In this document: positions 37,989 through 48,865 of the stretch, piece by piece
How the letters are laid out: every line of letters starts with the position of its first letter
Position numbering within the stretch: position 1 is the stretch's first letter
NCBI GenBank assembly: GCA_025403435.1
Contig: CM046349.1
Coordinates: 25,419,854 to 25,483,853 of the forward strand
Length of the DNA: 64,000 nt
Direction: 5' to 3'
Source of the DNA: Artocarpus heterophyllus
Lineage: Eukaryota > Streptophyta > Magnoliopsida > Rosales > Moraceae
The notes under the pieces: generated by a model
The model's database searches: none
What the model saw: only the letters and a program-made list of their open reading frames with translations
Told to the model about the DNA's origin: nothing
Translations under genes and position numbers: made by a program

Positions 37989-38229
37989 ATGTCTAAACAC
38001 GTTTTATTTTCGATACTTGATAAAAACCAATTAACTCATGAAAATTACAATGATTAGAAGAGGAACCTAAACATCCTCCATTTTTTTGAGAAACTGAAAT
38101 TTGTGTTCACTACGCCATGTCCTCCCGAACCTACCAGGGAATCCACTAATAAGTAAATCCAAGCGGATGATCGCTAGAAAGATGCTAACAATCAAAACCG
38201 CTATTATGTTGTGGCTAGCATGAATAACA
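37989..38229 (+). pseudogene. Copia gag N-terminal fragment fused to an LTR
   Basis: The ATG at 37989 gives MSKHVLFSILDKNQLTHENY and on through TTPCPPEPTREST to VVASMNNM, with stops where Trp is expected (N-D-stop-K, DR-stop-K). At 38230 the sequence becomes the first base of LTR B, so the rest of gag and all of pol are missing. The homologous start on the minus strand at 57633 reads MSKNALSSILDKNQLT. Confidence 0.8.
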
Positions 38230-40204
38230 TGTTAGACATGTATGCCATAAGGAGTAAAAATGTAATAAGTTTTTGGAGACATTTTTATCAATAAAAAATT
38301 TATTTATTGTTTATATACTAAATCTTGTCCTCTTTACGTTCATATTTGTTGAATGTATGTTAAGCAAACAATAGTTTCAGACTATCGGTCTAAACCATAA
38401 GAATTGGGCATATGATGGACAGATTATGCGAAAGACACGATTCTTAAGGTGATGGTCTAAAACATAAGATCCGCAATCGAGGGAATAAAGTTGGGCGATT
38501 TATTCATGTAAAGATTGTTATGTTGTCTATATCCCAATTGGGAGATGGTTTGTCTTGGCCATCGGAGTTGGACTCCGTGAATAGAACATTGGCACGTTGT
38601 CATATGTGACGATGTGTTGGATCGGGACATAAAGTGAATTGATTTGGATTAATAATTCTGTCTCGGCATATCGATTCACTTTAGACAATCATTTGTATTG
38701 TATTTTAATCCTGAGATGAATAGTGGGCCCGTTGTCTTGACTTGTGTCTTTTGATGTACATGCCTGTACGTCGGAGGTATGACTCTTGATAGCATAGACT
38801 TGGTACTCATAGATATGGAATCCATAGCTCCTCTTTAGGAGTAATGATATCCTCTTATATGCTTTATCCTATAATTGGAAAACTGGAGCACTCAACCATT
38901 TGGATACATAGGTGTAACCGAATGGTATACTGTCTTTGGATGGTAAGTTTTTCGATGGTGAGATAATGGAACGTAAGATAAAAATAATCGTGAAGGTAAG
39001 ACAGAACTTGTCCTTAAGCCGATTATAGATTATTATATGGGGATATGATACACTTTGATATGTCATGGAGACTTAGCTATACGGGCTTCGTAATTCTATT
39101 TAGTTCGAGAGTGCAGCTCCAAGCTTTTAGTGGAGTATTGTTGGAGTTGATAATTATGAAATGTATATCTGGGATATTGGGTTTCGTAATTATTGGGAGC
39201 TTGAACTATATAGGTCCATTTGACCCCTTTGCTAGCTCACAAAATCCTGTAACGATACGGCGTGCTTTTCCAAAAATTGGTAACTTATGTCAGATTTATT
39301 CGATTGGTTAAATTTTAGAAGAATCAGATAATACATGTCTGTTTATCAGTTGAATTAATTTTTTGTGATAAAATTGATTCAAGATAAAGTTGTTGAATTA
39401 TTGGAATCGGATAATTCTTGTCTGTTTATCGGTTGATTTAATTTTGAATAAATTAGATCATGATAAACTTGTAGAATTATTGGAAATTCATTTATTTTCT
39501 TAGAGATTATCTAGATAAAGTTATTTTGATCAGATAACTTCTTTATTGGGTTATTTGAATTAAAACTGATACTTTATCCTATAGAATCTCAGGTGAAAAA
39601 TAAAAGATTCGCAAAGATATTTATTCGACAGTTTGGCCTGCCGATATACGTGTTCGGCCTGCCGATCATCCTGATCGGCCTGTCGATGAGCAAAGGATAA
39701 GATCACGCATTTTACGCAGATCTTATCAGATATTGATCCAAACTTGATTCTGTTTCAAATTTTGAAACCTAATCTGATAAGGACTGTCCTTAGACCCAAC
39801 CTCTATAAATGAGGAGTAAGTCTTAAGAGTTACTTAGATCAATTGAGAGATTAAGAGTGATACTCTACTGTTGAGAATCTAAAAAACTCCTTGAGAGCTT
39901 TTGTTGACAAATCACAAACACTTGTTTTGGGTTCTCTCGATTGGTTGGAAGGAGAGTCACCTGGTGGAAGAGCTGTACGTGTGAGTCCACACTCACTCCG
40001 GTTGTGGATCAAGAATAGCAAAGAAGACCAGTTGGTTGAGGCTCTTCTGGAACGTTACTTCTCTTCACATTTTGCAAGGGTTCTTCGGCAATCAAAGGTT
40101 AGTAAGATCTGGTTAATTTATGCATATAGCATATCAAACTTGTGTTTTAGAAAATACTTTGATGTAAAATTTTTAAAATTATGCTGCGTACTATTTTTCC
40201 AACA
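38230..40204 (+). repeat. Copia LTR B
   Basis: The LTR runs TGTTAGACATG...TTTCCAACA (1975 bp), homologous to LTR A and again followed by a PBS. Palindromes at 39628-39690 include two clean GGCCTGCCGAT copies. The LTR start abuts gag sequence exactly, so this copy is either a self-insertion or a second family member inserted into the first. Confidence 0.88.
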
Positions 40205-40206
40205 AT

Positions 40207-40219
40207 TGGTATCAGAGCC
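40207..40219 (+). promoter_or_regulatory. Copia PBS (tRNA-iMet) after LTR B
   Basis: TGGTATCAGAGCC begins two bases after LTR B. Confidence 0.9.
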
Positions 40220-40829
40220 ATGGTTTTTACATAAATTTACAAGTTTGTGATCATGTTATATGTATAAATTTTGTGATCTTAATCTCTCCTATGCTTGAAT
40301 TGAATTTTATAGAGAGTTGGTACTCAAGGTTTCTATATATTTTATGTTGTCATGGATTATATGGTGAATGTTTATTAATTAATTATGGTTGATTAAATTG
40401 TTATTTAATTATTAATTAATTAATTAATTAATGCCGGTTATGGTGCCTTAGAGGTTAGAATGTGTATCTAGGCTTTTCATGTAATTAGATGACAGACTAT
40501 CATCTTCGTCTAGGAATTATTATTTATTTTTAAATTTGTAAGAATTTTGTAATAAATAATTATTCAGAGAAGACGGATCTAGAAGTCTGTCTAGAAGAAT
40601 GATGATGGCGCTCCCAAGTAATTCTTGAGTCTCTAATTTTATGTTTTTGAATTGTTAAAAATAAAATTGATAAATTGCTTTAAAATTGTATTTTCTAGAA
40701 TGGAGATTTCTGCTCGGCCGACATGCTGAACCCAACAGTTTGGCAAGCCGATGGTCACAGATCGACAAGCTAGACGTTAGGTTCGGTAGGCCTTCAGTGG
40801 GGTAGAAATCAGGTGGCTCTAGCGGCAGG
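40220..40829 (+). other. Second copia leader, cut by Tat-like LTR
   Basis: It matches the leader after LTR A, with palindrome variants at 40713-40805. It stops at 40829 where a gypsy LTR begins. GCAGG (40825-40829) is the candidate target site. Confidence 0.75.
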
Positions 40830-42968
40830 TGATGAGACTTAGAAAATGCACTTTTCTTAACGTTAAAATCAAGCATTTTGCATTAATATTTCTCATAAAA
40901 CTCCTCAATCATAACAATTCAGTGATAAACAGTGTTTTAATGTCTTAGTATGCAAATGTGTTTAAAAATGTATTTTTAGTATGTTTTTTATGTTTAATAA
41001 TATTTTTAGTAATTTTAAGAGTCATTTCGGTGTGTTAAATGTGTGTTTAGTTTGTAAATAGTTAAAACTGTAAAAGTAATGCGGTTATTTTATTTTAAGT
41101 TTTAGTGTATTTAATAGTGTGTTTTAAGTTTGTAAATATGTCTTATTATATTTTTAGTAATTTCTAAAAATATTTCCAAGTCATAAAAATCATATCTGTG
41201 TCAAACCGTAAGAGACTGGAAATTTTAGGAGTTTTTATTTATTTTTGTGTGTTTTAATGTAAAATAAATATTTTTAATGTTAATGTAAATATTATGTTTG
41301 TAAAATAATTAATTTTAGTATGTCTGTGAATTTTAGATTTGAAATCTGAAGGAAAAATAAAGCAAAATGACACCAAAACGGATAAAATCATATATCAAAT
41401 GCATCAAAAAGATAAAAAAAATTTGAATTTAAATTAAATGGGACACGTGGCAATTTTTTGACCGTGGATTCACTGCCAAATTAATCGTGACCGTCCAGAG
41501 TAGGGACGCGTGTCCATACGTCATCTATTGCGTCAGCCAAGTCACAGAGTGCGTTCCACGTGTCGTTTTGCGATTGACGAGTACGTCACACGCGCCGACA
41601 AAGATGCAGGCGAGTCAGAGAGCATCTCGGGCAGTGTCTGCTCGTATGCAGTCGTCTCCACGTACAGCCGTTCTTCCAGCCGTTCGATGCGATGACCAAG
41701 ACTAATCTAACGGTCTTCAATCTCGGCCCCCACTAGTCCCACCTGGGCCTATTCTCATCCGCATCTGGAAGCCGTTCGATCACAAAATGAATGGACTAGA
41801 TTACATTGTTTTAGTGCTGCCATTTATCACGAAGCAAGGAATCTCAGCGAGATTCTCACGTCCTGAAGAAAGGCCAGCGCGCAGAAAAGAAGGGGGAAAA
41901 GTTTTTTTTTCAACGCTTGAATAGTAGAAATGATTGAAGAATAGTACCCCTTTCATGCCTATAAATACTGAGCTATCCTTCGAGTCTCGACACCCCTCTT
42001 GCAGTATGAAAATACTGCTGTAATAGTTATAGTTTAGTTTTTATTTTAGTTTTCAGTCTAGTTTCTTGTAAAATATTTTCTAATTTATGTTGTAAAAATT
42101 ATGCTCAATAATATTAGTAGTACTTTATTAATTATGTCTTTCTAAATTTCTTTTTAGCTAAGGGGAGAGGGGGAAATTCTGACAAAATTATCTTAAATAT
42201 TTTTGGTTTTTCTTAGTTTTCTAAGCTGTTGTAATGCCAAAATATTTTCTTAGAAAGCTTAGAATTTCAATATTTTCTTAGCTAGAACTCTGCCAAAATT
42301 ACGGTTCTGATTTATCGACGACATAGACTGGCACGGATAATGCTTGGGAGGACCTTGATTACTCATAGACAGAGAATGGCTTGGTAAATGCTTAACTTAC
42401 TATCTTGGTTGTTATTTTAGTTAAGTTATGTTGAAATGCTGCTTATTTATTAAGTTGTGTTTTTGCTACATTATAAACATGGAATGGCACAGTAAATACT
42501 TGGTAAATCTTGATTTATTGTCGACATAGGATGGCATAGTGTATACTTAAACCAACTAATAAATAAAAAGAGAAACTAAAATATATTGAAGATAATTGTC
42601 AGAACAGAACCTTTGAACCTCAGTCCTGTTATTATTGTTGTTTTACTTCTTTAAATTGTCGTTATTATTGTTGTTACTCTACTTAAGTTATTATTTACAT
42701 TTCTTGTTATTAAAGTTCCAAATTATCAAAATTTAAAGATGAAAAATGTTGTAAAAAAGTGTAAATATTGTAAATACATTCTGTGAATAATAAATATTAA
42801 TCCTCAAATTTTTTAGCTTAAATAAAAAGAAAAAGTTAATATAATATATGTACTAGAACTGAATAAATCCTTCCCTGTGGGTTCGACCTCGGATTCACCG
42901 AGTAAATATTACTTGAGACAACCTTAGACTTGGGGTTAGTTTAGAATGTATAAATAGACGTGAGATCA
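40830..42968 (+). repeat. 5' LTR of Athila/Tat-type element
   Basis: This 2139-bp LTR runs TGATGAGACTT...GTGAGATCA. A GC-rich block (41440-41760) with CACGTG (41444-41449, and again near 41557), TGACGA (about 41575) and TACGTCAC (about 41582) precedes a TATA box (TATAAATACT, 41961-41970). U3 is therefore about 40830-41990. Short open frames in the GC-rich block have no recognisable product. Confidence 0.85.
41440..41760 (+). promoter_or_regulatory. GC-rich LTR promoter block with G-box and TGACG motifs
   Basis: In an otherwise AT-rich LTR, this block carries CACGTG G-boxes and several TGACG/CGTCA (as-1/CRE-like) motifs about 0.2-0.5 kb upstream of the TATA box. The reverse copy at 59130-59560 keeps the G-boxes (near 59418 and 59540). 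Such motifs bind bZIP factors in plants; activity here is inferred. Confidence 0.55.
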
Positions 42969-42974
42969 AGTTTT

Positions 42975-42992
42975 TGGCGCCATTGTCGGGGA
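42975..42992 (+). promoter_or_regulatory. PBS of TGGCGCC type
   Basis: TGGCGCCATTGTCGGGG lies six bases after the LTR end. It matches the TGGCGCCGTTGCCGGGG site typical of Athila/Tat-branch elements, usually assigned to tRNA-Asp, with two changes. Confidence 0.8.
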
Positions 42993-43695
42993 CGGTATTG
43001 TTTTCAGTGCAGTATAATATTGTGTAATATATTTTCTTTTTATTTTTATTTTTCTTTTATATATTACTAACTTTTCTTTTCTTTTGTTTTATTTCTTTTC
43101 TTTTGTTAATATCTTATGTTTTGCAGGTATTGAGTACTGTTCACATAGAAATCTGCATGCATTTTCTGTAAGTTACTCTTTGTAGTAGTTACTATTCATG
43201 TCACTATTTTAATATTAAAAAATATATAAAAAAATAAAAAAAAATCAAAAATAAAAAAATTTATTTTCTCTCATTTTTTTTGTAAAATATTTATTTTGCT
43301 AGCTTTAGGTTTTTGCCTTAGAAATAAAACTTCATTAAATTTTAGATTAGGTTTTCCATAATACTTAATAAATAAATTGTGTTTTTGTGAAAAGTATTTT
43401 TTGAGAAAGTTTTGTTTGGGGATTGGTACTGGTTCAAAATTCTTTCCCATAACCGGTTCACTTTTGGAGATTCTCCCAACACCAGTCATTCCTAGAACGT
43501 TGTTCTGTCAAGGAGATTGGTTCTTAAGGAGCCTTAGCACCACCAATCTTTCCTGGGGACATTCTTGAAAAATATAATTCGCAAACTTCACAAAATCAAT
43601 AAGGTAGATACTTTTCATTCACTACTCTACTCTCCTTGAGTGGAGAAATGCTTAGTATTTGTCTATAAAATTTTGTAAGTATTTAAATAATTTGT
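42993..43695 (+). other. Leader of Athila/Tat-type element
   Basis: This is an AT-rich untranslated leader with long A/T runs. Small open frames on both strands show no family resemblance. Confidence 0.6.
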
Positions 43696-45306
43696 ATGCC
43701 AGTTTGGTTTCGTGAGTCTAATAGTCCTAGGTTAGTTAGGAAAAGTTTAGAACCACATTTTGCCTCTGTTGTGTCTTCAAACTCATCAAAAATGGCTGAT
43801 GATGAAAGTGTTCATAATGAAAATATTGTTAATCAATAAATCATCAATCCTGTTGTTCGCTCAATGAGAGATTATTTGCAACCATCCCGTGAATCCACTC
43901 CATCATGTTTGGTCTTTCCTCTCAATGCTCATCACTTTAGGTTTAAACCTGGGATGATCAACTTGCTTCCCAATTTTCATGGCTTAGAATTTGAAAATCC
44001 ATATCTGCACCTTAGAGAGTTTAAAGATGTTTGTGCTACCTTCACTGACCAAGAAGTTTCAAATGAAATTGTTAAGCTTAAGCTTTTTCCTTTTTCTTTA
44101 AAAGACAAAGCTAAAACTTGGCTTACTTCTTTAAAACCTAGGTCAATAGGTACATGGCAAGAAATGCAAACTGAGTTTCTGAAAAAATTCTTTCCAACAC
44201 ATAAGACTAATGCTTTGAAAAAACAAATTCAAAATTTTTCCCAAAATGCAAAAAAAGTTTATTTCCAATGCTGGGAACGATTTAAAGATTTGTTGAATTC
44301 ATGCCCACATCATGGTTTTGAAAAATGGCGTTACATTAGTTTTTTTATGAAGGCTTAACTCCTGAAACCCGTCAATTTGTTGAAACAATGTGTAATGGAG
44401 AATTCCTTGATAAAGAACCTAATGAAGCGTTAGATTTCCTTGATAATTTGGTTGATAACTCTCAATACTGGCAACATAGTAATTCTGAAGGCTCAATTAG
44501 ATCTAATCTTACTAATGCTCAAAGAGGTGTTCATCAACTTAGTCAAGAAAATGATTTAAATGTTAGAATTGCATGTTTGGCTAAAAAGATTGAAGCCATG
44601 GAACAAAGGAATGTCCAAGAACCCAAAATTGAAATCTTGTGTAGTGTTTGCCAAACTCTAGGACACTCAACTTATGAATGCCCAATTTTTAAGGAAGAGT
44701 CCCATGAACAGGTGAATTACACAAATCAATTGGACCCACCTAGAAAGTCATTTCCATCCCCACATTCTGACGCATACAATTCACAATGGAAAAACCATCC
44801 CAATTTCAGTTGGAGAAATGATCAACCACAATAGCAATATCAACCACCACCACCATCACTTCCACCACAAAACTCTCAAGGCCGTCCACCAATTCCATCA
44901 AATTCTCAAAATTCTCAAAGGCCTCCACAAAATTTTTCTGAAAATCTCCAATCTCGAGTCAAAACTCTTGAAGACACTTTGCAAACTTTCATTCAAGCTC
45001 AAAAGTCATTCATTCAAAAACAGGAAGTTCATAACACTCGCATTTCTCAAGACATTCATGAAATTAAAGAATCCATTTCTAAACTCACTTCTTCCCTTCG
45101 CATTCAAGAAAAAGGCAAATTTCCTGCTCAACCTGTACATTATCCATCTGCAAATGAAATTGCCTCTTCTAGTTCACAGTCACAACAAGAAACTGTTAAT
45201 TTTGTTACAACTCTTCGAAGTGGAAAAACTGTTGATAAAACTGATCTTTTAAAAGATCAGAAAGTTAATTCAACTTTGAAAAGTGGTTATAATATTTATA
45301 GTGATG
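43696..45306 (+). pseudogene. gag: Athila/Tat-type gag pseudogene
   Basis: The ATG at 43696 starts MPVWFRESNSPRLVRKSLEP and hits TAA at 43837. The same frame reopens with MRDYLQPSRESTPSCLVFP and the conserved gag core LLPNFHGLEFENPYLHLREF and KAKTWLTSLKPRSIGTWQEM. At a T-run near 44340 the frame shifts, continuing as EGLTPETRQFVETM, then a zinc knuckle CSVCQTLGHSTYEC (about 44641) and a TAG at 44832. A coiled-coil-like Gln/Lys-rich part follows, then VTTLRSGKTVDKT, which normally precedes protease. The final codons (from about 45307) come from an adjacent copia LTR. There is no protease. Confidence 0.85.
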
Positions 45307-45408
45307 AGGACAACAATTTGGTATATGAATAATAAATAAATTCTTTATTGATAAAAATGTCTCTAAAAACATATTACATTTTACTCCTTAAGGCATACAT
45401 TTCTAACA
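45307..45408 (-). repeat. Truncated copia 3' LTR
   Basis: On the minus strand it begins TGTTAGAAATGTATGCC and follows the first ~100 bases of LTRs A and B closely. It is cut at 45307 against the Athila/Tat-type gag. The polypurine tract (GTGGGAGAT, 45409-45419) is directly upstream. Confidence 0.82.
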
Positions 45409-45459
45409 ATCTCCCACTTGCACGAAGTGAGTAAATATGACAAATCTCGCATCCACATA

Positions 45460-45924
45460 TGATACGAACCACGCCAAGAACTGACGCGACCCTAACCAAA
45501 ATTGGTCTCCAAGATCAATTTTCCTAATACGTTTTGAATGGAACCGCAACCTGATGCCTAACAAGAAGCACGAACCTTGGTATGCGAGGATGCCATAATC
45601 AGCTACGGACGGACTGATTGATGAGTCTATAAACGCCACAAAATTTTCCAATAAGTTCGAATAGTTCATCTAAGAACCGAAGAGAATCAAACCTCAAATT
45701 GTGTGTTAAAAACTATTCTCCATTGAATGAAATTCATTACAATATATAGTGGTTTCCCCTATGCAAATTTTCAGCTCCTAATTGTCCATGGAATTTCAAG
45801 CAAATCAATTACCAAAACATCTAATCTAAAGCAAATAAGGTAAGTTCCCTTAATGGCTTAAAAGCCTTACAATAATAGAAATAAAAAAAAACGCATGTTT
45901 CTAAAAGAAAAAGGAAACTAGACA
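45460..45924 (-). repeat. LTR of second gypsy relic (left)
   Basis: On the minus strand it ends GGTTCGTATCA at 45460. The start is placed at TGTCTAGTTTCC (about 45924) because it has a TG end, but no clear polypurine tract fixes it. It is repeated at 48167-48633 with few differences. Confidence 0.6.
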
Positions 45925-48166
45925 TTAAAAAGGTAAATAGTTGATTCTTCTCGCCACTTGTCACCTCAAAACGGGAAAGTAACTGAAATGGAAATGACTT
46001 GGTCCCTTCTAAAACTTGAATCATGCATTTGTTGATCTGTATGTCACATGCAATTCCCTCAATGGGCCTCCATGCAATAGCTTGAGCCCAAGTTGCTTGA
46101 ATCAGCCCAATAAGCGTTTCTTTGAACTTCTTCACACGAGCTCTCGTAACCGGACCAATGGGAACTTGAATTGGATCTGAATATGTCTCATCCCATGTGC
46201 TCTTGCTTGTGCTAATGATGTCCTCATCATTCCCCTCCTTTTGAGAGAGATTTGTCCTCAAATCATCGCCTGCATCAAAAGGACTTAGATCAGAAACATT
46301 AAAGGTGGCACTTACACCATACTCACATGGCAAGTCTAGCTTGTACGCATTATCATTGATCCTTTCGAGAATTTGAAAAGGACCGTCCCCTCTAGGCAAC
46401 AGCTTGGATTTCCTTTGTTTCAGAAACCGTTCCTTGCGTAAGTGCAACCACACCCAATCGTCGGATTCGAAGACGAGCTTGTGACGCCCTTTGTTGGCTT
46501 GTTCAGCATATTGCTTAGTCCTTCACTCAATGTTGAGTCTTGCCTTCTCGTGAATCTGCTTAACAAGGTCAGCTTTTCTTTTTCCATCTAAATTCACACG
46601 CTTAGACAAAGGTAATGGCATTAAATCTAAAGGAGTTAAAGGATTAAAACCATAAACAATTTCAAACGGTGAAAATTGAGTAGCAGAATGAACATATCGA
46701 TTATAAGTAAACTCAACATGTGGTAAACACTCCTCCTATGTTTTGATGTTCTTTTTAATGACAGCCCGCAACAAAGTAGACAAGGTTCCATTCACAACTT
46801 CTGTTTGAGCATCGGTTTGAGGGTAACAAGTAGTCGAAAACAATAGCTTAGTCCCTAACTTAGCCCACAAAGTCTTCCAAAAGTAGCTTAAGAACTTGGT
46901 GTCCCTATCAGAAACAATTGTCCTAGGCATACCATGAAGTCTCACAATTTCCCTAAAGAACAAATCAACAACATTGGAAGCATCATCTGTCTTATGGCAT
47001 GGAATAAAATGGGCCATCTTGGAAAACCTATCCACGACCACAAATATCGAGTCTCTTCCCCGTTTATACCTAGGCAAACCTAACACAAAATCCATCGAAA
47101 TATCAGTCTAGGGTTCACTAGGTATTGGTAAAGGAGTGTACAAACCGTGGGGTTGCACTCTTGATTTAGCCTACCTACAAGTTACACATCTACCACAAAG
47201 CCTCTCAGCATCTCGTTTTATATGTGGCCAATAGAAGTGTTCCTGCAACACCGCCAAAGTCTTCATTACTCCAAAATGTCCCATCAATCCTCCCCCATAG
47301 GATTCTCTCACTAGCAAATCTCTTAATGAACAATTAGGCACACATAATTTATTCTCCCGAAACAAGTATCCCTCATGCCTAAAGTACTTACCACTAGCAA
47401 ATCTCTAACAAGCTTGATACTCAGTACTAAAGTCATGGTCATCAGCATATAACTCTTTAATATGTTCAAAACCCAGTAGTTTAGCATTAAGAGTTGAGAT
47501 TAAGACATACCTGCAAGAAAGTGCATCGACAACGACGTTTTCCTTACCTTGCTTGTAGCGAATGACATACGAAAACGTCTCTATGAATTCCACCCAATGA
47601 GCATGCCTCTTGTTCAGCTTGTGTTGGCCCTTCAAGTGTTTCAAGGACTCATGATCGGTGTGAATTACGAACTCCTTAGGCCATAGGTAGTGCTACCACG
47701 TCTCTAATGCCCGAACCAATGCATACATCTCTTTATCACAAGTTGGGTAATTAAGAGTTGCCCCATTCAGTTTCTCACTAAAATATGCTACTGGTCTCCC
47801 TTCCTGCATTAAAACAGCGCCAATTCTAACACCTGAAGCATCACATTCAATCTCAAAAGTTTTGGAAAAATTAGGTAAAGATAACAATGGAGCATTAGTC
47901 AACTTCTCCTTGATTAACTGAAATGTCTTTTCTTGCTCTTCTCCCCATCTAAACCCAACATTCTTCTTGATCACTTCAGTCAGTGGTGCGGCTATTGTAT
48001 TGAAATCTTTCACAAACCGTCGGTAGAAACTAGCAAGTCCATGAAAACTCCGTACGTTTCCCACACTAGTTGGACTCGGCCACTCCTGGATGGCTTGCAC
48101 CTTTTCTTCATCAACCTGTATACCTTGAGCACTAACAACAAAACCAAGAAACACAAGCTTACCAAA
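45821..48166 (-). pseudogene. pol: gypsy pol pseudogene (RT-RNase H-integrase)
   Basis: From the right: end of RT ([35 protein letters not shown]), RNase H ([39 protein letters not shown]), integrase zinc region ([24 protein letters not shown]), integrase core ([38 protein letters not shown]) and a C-terminal part (GDGPFQILERINDNAYKLDL; VPIGPVTRARVKKFKETL). All pieces are in one frame, broken by stops at about 47690, 47404, 47107 and 46733, several of them where Trp is expected. The sequence resembles chromovirus-type pol; I do not assign a clade firmly. Confidence 0.88.
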
Positions 48167-48865
48167 TGATACGAACCACGCCAAGAACTAATGCGACCCT
48201 AACCAAAATTGGTCTCCAAGATCAATTTTCCTAATAGGTTTTGAATGGAATTGCGACTTGATGCCTAACAAGAAGCACGAACCTTGGTATGCGAGGATGC
48301 CACAATCAGCTATGGACGGACTGATTGATGAGTCTATGAACGCCATGGAATTTTTCGATAAGTTCGAATAGTTCGTCTAAGAACCGAAGAGAATCAAACC
48401 TCAAATTGTGTGTTAAAAACTGTTCTCCATTGAATGAAATTCATTACAATATATAGTGGTTTCCCCTATGCGAATTTTCAGCTCCTAATTGCCCATGGAA
48501 TTTCAGGCAAATCAATTACCAAAGCGTCTAATCTAAAGCAAATAAGGTAAGTTCCCTTAATGGCTTTAAAGCTTTACAATAATAGAAATAAAACAAACGC
48601 ATGTTTCTAAAAGAAAAAGGAAACTAGACATTAAAAAGGTAAATAGCTGATTCTTCTCGCCACTTGTCGCCTCAAAATAGGAAAGTAACTGAAATGGTAA
48701 TTACTCGATCCCTTCTAGACTTGAATCATGCATTTGTTGGCCCAATAAGCGTTTCTTTGAACTTCTTCGCATGAGCTCTCGTAACCGGACCAATGGGAAC
48801 TTGAATTGGATCTGAATATGTCTCATCCCACGTGCTCTTGCTTGTGCTAACGATGTCCTCATCAT
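48167..48865 (-). repeat. Second LTR copy plus pol tail of gypsy relic
   Basis: It is homologous to 45460-46228, including the TRARVKKFKETL-coding tail. It lacks ~75 bases present in the left copy (equivalent to about 46031-46105). It ends abruptly at 48865 in copia sequence, without an LTR terminus. Confidence 0.75.

Larger units (their letters stand above)
40830..45306 (+). mobile_element. Athila/Tat-type Ty3/gypsy element, 5' part only
   Basis: A 5' LTR (40830-42968), a PBS of the TGGCGCC type, a leader and a gag-like region run to 45306, where sequence of a copia LTR in reverse orientation takes over. Protease, RT, integrase and the 3' LTR are absent. The LTR is homologous to the reverse-oriented LTR at 58020-60138. 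Confidence 0.8.
45460..48865 (-). mobile_element. Second Ty3/gypsy relic in copia 3' end
   Basis: Left LTR (45460-~45924), pol from mid-RT to C-terminus (45821-48166), then a second LTR copy (48167-~48633) joined on its right to another pol C-terminal tail (~48634-48865). Copia sequence flanks both sides. The second LTR's end abuts RT coding sequence exactly. gag, protease and the N-terminal half of RT are missing, and no clear target duplication was found. Confidence 0.75.

Noticed and set aside
41487..41705. Two overlapping open frames in GC-rich DNA
   Set aside because: They lie in the U3 promoter block of an LTR and arise from few stops in GC-rich sequence; the reverse copy has no equivalent protein.
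44818..45252. Second long frame overlapping Tat-type gag
   Set aside because: It is an alternative frame of the Gln/Pro/Ser-rich gag tail; the other frame carries the conserved VTTLRSGKTVDK.
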